From Paenibacillus luteus (GTDB lineage: Bacteria; Bacillota; Bacilli; Paenibacillales; Paenibacillaceae), in the NCBI RefSeq assembly GCF_006542765.1, contig NZ_SKCD01000088.1, forward strand, positions 206,551 through 270,550: 64,000 nt of DNA. Direction: 5' to 3'. The position numbers and the translations under genes were made by a program. Under the pieces are notes generated by a model. That model worked only from the letters and a program-made list of their open reading frames with translations, ran no database searches and was not told the DNA's origin. Shown piece by piece: positions 56,101 to 61,549 of the stretch (position 1 is the first letter of the stretch; every line of letters begins with the position of its first letter).

Positions 56101-57964
56101 CTAGTGCCGCGGACCATACGCCTTGGCTGCCGTTGGCCAGCGACTTGCTGCCGACAAGCTGGGTAGCGTCGTTTTTATCATAAACATTGACTACTACAGA
56201 GCTTGCTGTTGGCGCCCAGAGCTTCAAAACAGCCTGGCCGTCGGCGTAAGTCGCTCCAAGATCGTCGCCCTCGTAGGCATAGACTTCGTCCAGCATTCTC
56301 CAGCCGGTAGCGGCGGAGACGGTTTTGCCCTGGTAAGTCACCTGCAAAGGGGCTTGCTCCAGCTGAATATCTACCTCTACCAGAGCTGTTTTCTTATCCG
56401 CATTCAGCGTCACTTGCTTGACCGCAACGGATGCGCCGTTCTTGTCCGTGATGGAGATCGCGGACTTCAATTCAGCCGCAGCAAGCCCGTCCGTCATTGT
56501 AAAGGAAAGGAGCAGCTTACTTTCCGATAAAATTTCCGCGAATACGAGTCCTGTCGGCATCTCCCAATAAGGTGAAACATAAACCGTATTGTCCCCTTCT
56601 CTGATCCAAAGCTGGTCATAGCGGTCCAGAAGGCTGAAGGTACGGTCGCCGCCGTCCTTGTCGCCAGAAGTTCGGTTAACGACTAGAAAGCTTATTTTCT
56701 GCGCATTCGGCTGTAGCTGAATATCGGTATAACCGCCGTATCGGTCTACGTTGCCTGCCTCGAATGCCGCCGCTCCCGCTGGCCATCCTTCCGATGGAAC
56801 GGCTACCTGATCCCACAGCCATAAGCCGTAAGCGCTTTGGTTCTGGTCGGCTCGAACATAATGAATACGGACCGTATTCTCGGGAAGCTCAACCGGCTCA
56901 TAATCATAAACTTTATCCAAGCCTTGCTGAATCCAAATTTCATTCTTTTCCGGCGGAGCAAGCGTAATCGCTTTGTCTCCCCCATCCTTGGAGCCATCCG
57001 TACGATTAACAATTAGAAAACCGATTTTCGTGGCCACTGCCGCTAGTGGAATATCTACATAGGCACCATAGGCATCTGCCTTTCCGGCTGGGAACACGGT
57101 TGCTCCGCTTGGCCAGTTGGCGGATGGGGAAGCCACGTGATCCCAAAGCCAAAGCCCATACTGCTCATATAAGCCATCGGCCCTGCTGTAATGCACGCGT
57201 AGATGATTCGCAGGGATCGGATCGGCATTAGGATCGACGGGTACGGTGAACGTCGCCTTCACTTCATGATTGCCCGCATGGTATTGGAACGTAACGGGAA
57301 GCTCCTCAGGCAGCGCCAAAACTAGATTTTGCGCAGGATATGCCTCATCCCAATTAGAGCCAAGCGCCAGCTTATATTCATAGGTCCCTTGAGGCACTTT
57401 TTTCGTAATCGTGTATACGTTGTCAAAATCTTGGTCGTCAAGAATCGAGAGCGCCGCCTCCGGCTGCCAGTTGCCTGGATCGCCGATAGCGGTTTGCAGG
57501 CTGCCCACTATGCGCGGGAGCTTATCTGCAGCGATTGGAGTGTAATACGTGGAGTCAGCAATTTTATGCGTGATGTGATTGTAATAAAAGGTAATTTCCG
57601 TCTCTTCCGTTAGCACCAGCTTAATGTTGCCGCCGCTATCTACGCCACTTGGGTTGGTGTAGCTGGCAAAACCGTAGCTCTCCGCCCACGCTCCGTCGAT
57701 AGCGATTTTATATTCATAAGTGCCAGCGGGCAAAATGCCCGTTAAGCTATAATATCCATTGCCCAAGCTGTCCATTTCAGTCGCTTCGGCTGCCGGGTCC
57801 CAGTCTCCCGTATGGCCGAGCTCAGACTGCAAATCCCCTACGAGCACCGCCCGCGGCAGCGTTTCTGCACTCGCTTGAATTGGATAAATGCCGATCACTG
57901 ACCAAAGCATGACTGCAATCAGCAGCATCGACAGCAGCCTCTTTTGTTTGAAAACCAAGCTCAT
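50177..57964 (-). CDS. Amylopullulanase: two GH13 domains with starch-binding modules and SLH anchor, 2595 residues
   Basis: Secreted bifunctional starch-degrading enzyme. Order by approximate residue: signal peptide 1-33; two repeated modules 37-130 and 149-240 (AVLVGDLQSELGHTGDWDP, RIVGSLQTAIGDPGNWQP); two CBM41-type modules (LRVHYSRADGLYEQYGLWLW and VRIHYVRADQNQSAYGLWLW); an E-set; CBM48; GH13 pullulanase domain with YNWGYDPHSYF near 786, DGMRWDMMGD near 895, FIGEGW near 925 and EAHDN near 1015. A Big_2-type module follows near 1258-1335, then a third CBM41-like module near 1340-1441. The second GH13 (alpha-amylase) domain starts near 1655, with FFRVDTVKH near 1855, IGEYYG near 1881 and SSHDEDG near 1948. 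A Pro/Thr/Ser linker spans about 2130-2213, and three SLH motifs (2415-2595) anchor it to the cell wall. Short starch-derived oligosaccharides would feed the importer at the left of the window. Confidence 0.93.
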   Translation of the reverse strand: MSLVFKQKRLLSMLLIAVMLWSVIGIYPIQASAETLPRAVLVGDLQSELGHTGDWDPAAEATEMDSLGNGYYSLTGILPAGTYEYKIAIDGAWAESYGFASYTNPSGVDSGGNIKLVLTEETEITFYYNHITHKIADSTYYTPIAADKLPRIVGSLQTAIGDPGNWQPEAALSILDDQDFDNVYTITKKVPQGTYEYKLALGSNWDEAYPAQNLVLALPEELPVTFQYHAGNHEVKATFTVPVDPNADPIPANHLRVHYSRADGLYEQYGLWLWDHVASPSANWPSGATVFPAGKADAYGAYVDIPLAAVATKIGFLIVNRTDGSKDGGDKAITLAPPEKNEIWIQQGLDKVYDYEPVELPENTVRIHYVRADQNQSAYGLWLWDQVAVPSEGWPAGAAAFEAGNVDRYGGYTDIQLQPNAQKISFLVVNRTSGDKDGGDRTFSLLDRYDQLWIREGDNTVYVSPYWEMPTGLVFAEILSESKLLLSFTMTDGLAAAELKSAISITDKNGASVAVKQVTLNADKKTALVEVDIQLEQAPLQVTYQGKTVSAATGWRMLDEVYAYEGDDLGATYADGQAVLKLWAPTASSVVVNVYDKNDATQLVGSKSLANGSQGVWSAALAPEDLSAAGVSDVKGYFYQYEVTNDGVTKQVLDPYAKSMAEFRVNTKGEAGPDGDMVGKAAIVDLSQTDPAADFDFAQIDGYEKREDAIIWEAHIRDFTSDPSIASDLNARWGSYSAFKDKLDYIKSLGVTHVQLLPVMAWYYGDEAAMGVRETEYSALDNEYNWGYDPHSYFSPDGAYSENASDPELRVKELKDLVDAIHEAGMGVVLDVVYTHMAKASFLNDIVPNYYAFQDANGNNIGGFGNNLATSHKMAEKLMVDSVKYWFEEYKIDGMRWDMMGDATYNSVQNAYDAAASINPNALFIGEGWKTFGGAAADPSLEGKGADQAWMDKTDNVGVFSDEIRNELKSGYGSEGEPRFITGGARSIATILDNIKAQPGNTPADDPGDMVQYIEAHDNLPLYDVIAQSIKKDPSIAANDLEIHKRVRLGNLLILTSQGTAFLHAGQEYGRTKQWLGAGVPEQKYHELADEDGNPFGYFIHDSYDSSDAINKFDWQKAADEVQYPVNHITKEYTAGLIALRKHTDAFRLGDKDLVDSNVTLIPSVDIKANDLVIGYKNKATDGSGNYYVFVNADSKPRTLALSEDLTAGTVLVDNDEAGLGAVTVPSGFELAASSITLEPLSAVIIKLDAAAPTLTSLELDSASYTLQVGSTHQTAVFAKYSDGSKRKVTGMAAYSTDHPDVIAVSSSGVVTASGAGAATVTVTYQGATASAAVSVTTESTKRYVQLNYIRPDKNYTVWNLWIWNTGVKNDQINFDKVENGVATVMLEISPDTTSVGFVLRKGTDWNTAKQDIPDDRVILIAPGAAFTKVNITSMVSQLDILPVVNGPVLKDGTLTFLYRDDVLFREGRLGDITVMKVKVNGMSYDMVYDAAKEWFAYTLHDIEGGVYEYTFLVTKKNAEAVEMTDPKNTTDGKSAVTYRKPSVTMSAAASPASISYNESAVLTIEAAASEEIAYAEGYMDLTALGGPAKAAFDTGLMAQTIGVKDSITAGVKEIPITLVDEYGNKHTHKGSITVKARTYAGKLDFDWDEARIYFALTDRFADGDSSNNADVDKSHLEAYHGGDFRGMIDKLDYLEELGINTLWITPIVDNIDFNKGVDFNSKQYGYHGYWAKDFTKLDEHLGDMDTFKELINKAHDKGIKIMVDVVLNHTGYGLKPEENRPGITAEDKARFDGMLRTNGVQASTNPIEGELDHLPDFKTEDPAVREKIIEWQAGWLERARTERGDTIDFFRVDTVKHVESTTWKAFKNALTTIDPGFKLIGEYYGATIDGDGGMLRSGQMDSLLDFSFNDRARDFVNGAIDAVDAYLADREAKLDNGATMGQFLSSHDEDGFLSHFVDGDKGKLKIAAALQITAKGQPVIYYGEELGRSGANARDMSAGLFSENRADMPWDQLEAEQALHDHYQKLLSIRAKFSKVYAKGARTKLAGSDELGYLAFNKQYEGDNVVTIINTSTASKLVTLTVPFPVGAEARDEYSGKLYTVAASGELTVEVPGRNEGGTVILSAVAAVQPTPSPTTEPTATPEVTPSPTTVPTSSPEVTPSPTTVPTSSPEATPSPTTVPTSSPEVTPSATTGPTSSPEATPSPTSPTTTPGTLPTPNGSGTTQQPTDAQVVEESTLKSGKDGKVTVQVADGKRAVLLPLHAATMLASNALALEANSVTITLSNEVLAELQALAAGNEANDARILLEFKPLTAAETNELMERLGTDYIMVDAASEIYDFHLSLWTKDGKVVKVTKFASPITLTFKLHADADKDKVGIYFMGENGKLEYHGGLLSGSTISAEVNHFSSYAALAYERSFADVPTSHWASAAIKSLAAKHIVTGLNDTQFAPQAQVTRAEFVAMLVRALGAKAEGKANFSDVDADHWYSSYVATASKLGLVKGRSGSSFAPNDTITREEMVVMVMRAYEVSKGKENVTAANDAGYADSSQISHWAIASIARASELELVQGIDGGSFMPKGKLTRAESAQVIYNLLSK
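51340..51560 (-). repeat. 42-bp tandem repeat encoding the Pro/Thr/Ser linker
   Basis: About five copies of a 42-bp unit encode a 14-residue motif of the type SPEVTPSPTTVPTS in the amylopullulanase linker. The copies differ mainly at third positions and in an E/A/S choice. Copy number could vary by slippage, changing linker length without breaking the frame. Confidence 0.88.
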
Positions 57965-58080
57965 TCGAATGAACCCTCCCTCATTTTTCGAACCTTGTTT
58001 AACCCAAAAAAGCCATGAGTGCTCCGTTAACTTTCCGGCTGCGACACCTCCTGCCCTTCATGAAAATGATCACTCACAAA

Positions 58081-58100
58081 TTGTGCAATCGTTTGCACAA
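58081..58100. promoter_or_regulatory. LacI-type operator upstream of the amylopullulanase
   Basis: TTGTGCAATCGTTTGCACAA is a near-perfect palindrome; only the central base pair departs from symmetry. It has the same arms as the operator at 2756-2775, so the MalR-like regulator encoded at 3092 is a plausible ligand. It lies about 120 bp upstream of the amylopullulanase start. Confidence 0.65.
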
Positions 58101-58168
58101 AACATGAAATAAATACAAACTTCTCTCTACTGTTCCTTCCATACTCTCAATTTACGGAAAGAAACCAA

Positions 58169-58182
58169 TGAAAGCGTTTGCC
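58169..58182. promoter_or_regulatory. CcpA-like site upstream of the amylopullulanase
   Basis: TGAAAGCGTTTGCC resembles a catabolite-responsive element (TGWNANCGNTNWCA) with two mismatches at the right end. A second site of the same type (TGATAACGTTTGCG) is at 58278-58291. They suggest carbon-catabolite control of this gene. Confidence 0.45.
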
Positions 58183-58277
58183 TAAGCTCATATTAATCCT
58201 CTAAATAAAGCGTTGTCAATTGTTTTTCTCTAAAAAAGACCTATCTATACATCCTTATTCATCTAAAATCAATAAAA

Positions 58278-58291
58278 TGATAACGTTTGCG
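58278..58291. promoter_or_regulatory. Second CcpA/LacI-like site upstream of the amylopullulanase
   Basis: TGATAACGTTTGCG carries the ACGTTTGC core found in the maltodextrin operators. It is about 315 bp upstream of the start codon, so it may be a distal operator or belong to another promoter. The rest of the 57965-58370 gap holds AT-rich sequence without any gene. Confidence 0.4.
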
Positions 58292-58396
58292 CATATAGCT
58301 GTACTCTAGAATCGTTTGTCATTTTTATCAACTAACGAAACTCGTACTCACTAAAAACCTATCAAAAATGTGAATACAGGCGGAAAAGAAAATTGT

Positions 58397-58576
58397 ATGA
58401 TGCCTGAGGAAGTTCGTAAAAAGCGTATAGAACATCAGTTGGAACTGCTCTCTATGTCCAGTAACAGCAAACATATTAACGCTGAAAAGAGCGGACATTT
58501 CCCTCAATTCTCAGAACCAAAACTCGTTATCGATGCGATCAAAAATTGTGTGAAAGAAATAAGCCAAATGAAGTAA
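58397..58576 (+). CDS. Small hypothetical protein (doubtful)
   Basis: About 59 residues beginning MMPEEVRKKRIEHQLELLSM. It is hydrophilic and probably helical, with no recognised family. The only upstream ribosome-site-like sequence is GGCGGAAAAG, 10 to 15 bases away, which is weak. A GTG at 58370 would extend it by nine codons. It may be a real small gene or chance. Confidence 0.35.
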   Translation: MMPEEVRKKRIEHQLELLSMSSNSKHINAEKSGHFPQFSEPKLVIDAIKNCVKEISQMK

Positions 58577-58671
58577 ATAAATACTTCTTTTACTATGCTC
58601 TACTAACCATTCGCCTAATGTGAAAAAGAGCAGCTGCCTTAGCACACTGCTCCTTTCAGGTTCCGCTATAA

Positions 58672-59104
58672 TTACTCATTAAAGATCCATTTCTCTTTAT
58701 AAAATCTGACTTTACCATCCATGCTTTCTTCCATGTTCGTTCCTACATCGACGGAACGATGCCATGCTGTATGATATTTATTTCCAATTCGATATTGAAT
58801 CTCATAAACGGAATTATCCTTTTCAACCTCAGAACTGAATGGAGTTTGCTTGTCTTTGATTTTATTTACAGAAATAATCACTCCATTCCGTGAATGAATC
58901 ATATCCTGAATACCGTGCTTTTTCATTTGTTTGAAAGAAATAAATATAATAGCAGAGAGTAGGAAGCAAACGGCTATGGTGCTAACAAATATTCTATTAG
59001 AGATTTTTTTATTACTTCTAAAGTTAATAGTTAATAGTTAATCCTAATCCAAATAGAAGACTAAAACAAAATAGAAATATACAAATGGCTTGTATTTGAT
59101 TCAT
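58672..59104 (-). pseudogene. Two-helix membrane protein gene broken by a 7-bp duplication
   Basis: Reading from ATG 59104 (AGGTGAAACG just upstream) gives MNQIQAICIFLFCFSLLFGL, then a stop after 26 codons at a TTAACTA TTAACTA TTAAC repeat (about 59024-59042). Removing one 7-bp copy restores one continuous frame through a second membrane helix (FVSTIAVCFLLSAIIFISF) to the tail ending YKEKWIFNE at 58672, 141 residues in all. The open 84-codon piece from 58926 starts inside this protein. The whole is read as an inactivated, or phase-variable, gene for a small membrane protein with a charged tail. No family recognised. Confidence 0.65.
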
Positions 59105-59309
59105 CGTTTCACCTGTATGTTTTTATTCGTAAAGCTCAATATGAAAAATCACATTATACAACAGTATTATACAAAATAAGAATGATGAATCTAAACCACC
59201 ATTACCTCCTCAAAACCTAGCGCCCCTGTCTTTATTCAACAGTTCTTTTCCATTAGCAAAATAATCTAATAAGAAATTCATTCCACTGGGGATCGAATGC
59301 CTCGCTAAT

Positions 59310-59442
59310 GGACTCTGTAACGCTTGAGCTTGCGGCAGATCAGGATGACGTCTCCGTATACGAACTGTCGATCCAAGAGAACAAGATCTGCATCAAAGAA
59401 ATACACTCCGAATGTTCAAAATTTTTCTTAATTAATCACTGA
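59310..59442 (+). pseudogene. Relic of a duplicated copy of the 60273-61322 gene
   Basis: The 93 bases 59310-59402 match 60737-60829 with about six differences, in the same reading frame. The relic translates DSVTLELAADQDDVSVYELS, continues out of homology, and stops at 59440-59442. No upstream or downstream part of the parent is recognisable. It shows that a second copy once stood here. Confidence 0.75.
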
Positions 59443-59581
59443 AGTCTTTGAATAGAAACTCCAACTCTCCAGCATCATAAATATCTCCATCGTTGATAAA
59501 TTTCTCAATCTCAACCGTACCATCTGCAAAAAACTCTATTTCCCACCGTTGTCCAGGAACAGCTAACGTTATTATTCCGTG
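59432..59581 (-). pseudogene. N-terminally truncated gene fragment
   Basis: On the minus strand 49 codons without a start codon read ITLAVPGQRWEIEFFADGTV and end with a KDFSD-type C-terminus at TAA 59432. An in-frame stop stands immediately upstream at 59582-59584. The sequence looks protein-coding (strong third-position variation, acidic C-terminus) and resembles small immunity-like proteins, which I cannot confirm. It overlaps the end of the neighbouring relic. Confidence 0.55.
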
Positions 59582-59607
59582 TTAGGATAAACAGCAAAAT
59601 ACATAAA

Positions 59608-59652
59608 TAAGCCTGGCACTAGCGTCCATCTTCCCTGCTAGCGCCCGGCTCA
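59608..59652 (-). terminator. Terminator after flgB
   Basis: On the minus strand AGCCGGGCGCTAGC pairs with GCTAGTGCCAGGCT (two mismatches), followed by TTATTT. It ends the flgB transcript. Confidence 0.65.
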
Positions 59653-59661
59653 CAGTCTGGT

Positions 59662-60069
59662 CTATTTCAGATCGGCAAACATCTTCATGTATTTACTGTA
59701 GTGACCACTAACGCGATCAATCATATAATTGTATTCAAGTTGGTTTTGGGCCAGATTGGCCATCTCTTTGTCAACGTCGACATTATTCCGATTGTTATTC
59801 ATGGTCGTGTCGCTGTGTTCAACTATTTTATAGGGAATGACCCCCGACCCGAAGGTTTGCGGAAGATGTCGCTCGTTCGTCCGGTTGAGCTGTACATTTT
59901 CTCCGTTCCCCTCCGTAATCATCTTCTCCAATTCTTCCTCGAAGGCGACGCTTTTCACTTTGTATCCCGGCGTCTCAGTATTCGCAAGGTTCCCTGTAAT
60001 CACCTTATGTCTTAACTCCAGAATGTGAAGCAAAGATTCGTTACGGATCGAATTTTGGGTTGCGAACAT
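59662..60069 (-). CDS. flgB: Flagellar basal-body rod protein FlgB (orphan copy)
   Basis: About 135 residues, the usual FlgB length. The N-terminal rod-protein motif is VITGNLANTETPGYKVKSVAF, with NNVDVDKEMANLAQNQLEYNYMIDRVS at the C-terminal end. FlgB forms the proximal rod of the flagellar motor and has no signal peptide because it is exported by the flagellar type III system. In Bacillus-like genomes it heads the fla/che operon with flgC and fliE. Here neither is present and the gene has its own terminator, so it is an isolated copy. Confidence 0.9.
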   Translation of the reverse strand: MFATQNSIRNESLLHILELRHKVITGNLANTETPGYKVKSVAFEEELEKMITEGNGENVQLNRTNERHLPQTFGSGVIPYKIVEHSDTTMNNNRNNVDVDKEMANLAQNQLEYNYMIDRVSGHYSKYMKMFADLK

Positions 60070-60272
60070 CTCTCATCTCCTCAATTCATAAGTCTATGAA
60101 TTTGTATATCATAAAGTGGTACGCTCCATTCGGATAGACGTTTCAAACTTCGCTGAATTACTTTCAAAACACTTATACATGGAGGCTTTTGTCGAGACTA
60201 TGCTAAAATTGAGAGACTAAATACTACTGATCCACACGAGGGAAAAACCAACCAACGATCTGGAGGAATACA

Positions 60273-61322
60273 ATGATGCTACGATTGACTCCCGCGAAAA
60301 CGATCTTAGGCTCTTATGGCTTTTGTGCGAGAAACAATGAGGCACCTGCCGTTTATTTGTATGACATGGAATATAGAGTATACCGCCTTGATGAGAGCTT
60401 GACGCATCATAAAGCAGGAAGTATTCCCAACCAAGCAAAGCTTCAATTCAACACCCTATCGTTTCATCCGTTTATGGAGCGCGCTGCCTTTATCATGGAG
60501 GACGGTTCACTTGGCCTAGGAGATTTTTCCGGTCAACTGTTATGGAGTAAGGTTGGGAGTTTCGAATGTGTATTGTTCTCGCGTGAGGGAAGCCTGATTT
60601 GGACAGCTCAGAAGCTTGATGAGAATCGTCTTCGAATATCAGTTTACCTTAGCGAATATGGCACTCTGGTACATACGCACGAAATGGAAGATCCCTTATA
60701 TGACAGTGCTCTGCGAATGATGGATATACCTGCTTCGGACTCTGTAACGCTTGAGCTTGCGGCAGGTCAGGATGGCGTCTCCGTATACGAACTGTCGATT
60801 CAGGAGAACCAGCTCTGCATCAAAGAAATGTTTCCAAATGGATGCTATATTTCGCCAGCATGGCATCCTGACGGCACAACCTTGTTCACGTTAGAGAACG
60901 ACATGCGTTTGTTTGCTTGTTTTTCTTATCCTGCATTGGAGTTGTCCATGGAGCAGAAGCAACTCGAAGAAGACCAAGACGAAGAGGAATCCGATATGAA
61001 TCCGGGCTATGAAATGCTCTATTTGAACAACGGCCTGGCCGTTACGCAAAATATGAATGATCGGTTTTTCTTGTTTGATCCAAGTCAAATGGAGCGATCT
61101 GACGAAGTGGTCTTCGCCGGGTACGAACCTGTGCCGACGAACACTGTATTTCCTAATTTGGTGGATGACACTTCACTACACTCGCAAATTAATTCGTTTG
61201 AAAGAGTAGGCAAGCTAATCATCGCCAAAACCGGCTCCCTACACGAAACACAACATATGCTTATTATTGAGGAAGCAGCAGTGACTGAGGCCATCAGTTC
61301 TAAAGTTAAGAGCCTAGAGTAA
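60273..61322 (+). CDS. Hypothetical propeller-like protein
   Basis: About 349 residues, not assigned to a family. It has no signal peptide or membrane segment. Repeated short strand-turn-strand units (LQFNTLSFHPFMERAAFIME, GYEMLYLNNGLAVTQNMNDR, CYISPAWHPDGTTLFTLEND) suggest a WD40/TolB-like propeller. A strongly acidic patch (QLEEDQDEEESD) is near residue 235. CTGGAGGAA is just upstream of the ATG. It diverges from flgB. A decayed fragment of a second copy lies 1.3 kb away at 59310. Confidence 0.7.
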   Translation: MMLRLTPAKTILGSYGFCARNNEAPAVYLYDMEYRVYRLDESLTHHKAGSIPNQAKLQFNTLSFHPFMERAAFIMEDGSLGLGDFSGQLLWSKVGSFECVLFSREGSLIWTAQKLDENRLRISVYLSEYGTLVHTHEMEDPLYDSALRMMDIPASDSVTLELAAGQDGVSVYELSIQENQLCIKEMFPNGCYISPAWHPDGTTLFTLENDMRLFACFSYPALELSMEQKQLEEDQDEEESDMNPGYEMLYLNNGLAVTQNMNDRFFLFDPSQMERSDEVVFAGYEPVPTNTVFPNLVDDTSLHSQINSFERVGKLIIAKTGSLHETQHMLIIEEAAVTEAISSKVKSLE

Positions 61323-61424
61323 ACGCATGCCTGTGTGCATGAAAGTACGTAAACAATTCCTCATTATATGACCCCTGTGCACAAAGCTCCAGAACTCAGG
61401 CCTTCACCTAAACTATGAACAAAA

Positions 61425-61464
61425 GTATCCACTTATCCCCAAAACGACACACAAGTTATCCACA
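61425..61464 (+). other. Three DnaA-box-like nonamers
   Basis: GTATCCACT (61425), TTATCCCCA (61433) and a perfect TTATCCACA (61456) stand in the same direction within 40 bp in the intergenic region before the chemotaxis gene terminator. It is not an origin of replication; it could be a DnaA-regulatory or titration site, or chance. Confidence 0.35.
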
Positions 61465-61497
61465 TGTGCAGAACTATATTTTCCTCATCCAAAAAAA

Positions 61498-61535
61498 GCA
61501 TGTTACTCAGCCCCTACCTCCGCTGAGCAACATGC
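61498..61535 (-). terminator. Terminator after the chemotaxis receptor gene
   Basis: On the minus strand GCATGTTGCTCAGC pairs with GCTGAGTAACATGC (one mismatch), followed by TTTTTTT. Confidence 0.88.
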
Positions 61536-61549
61536 CTTCTTGCCGTTCG

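Noticed and set aside
61425..61464. Replication origin
   Set aside because: Only three DnaA-like boxes, no AT-rich unwinding region and no dnaA or dnaN gene nearby.
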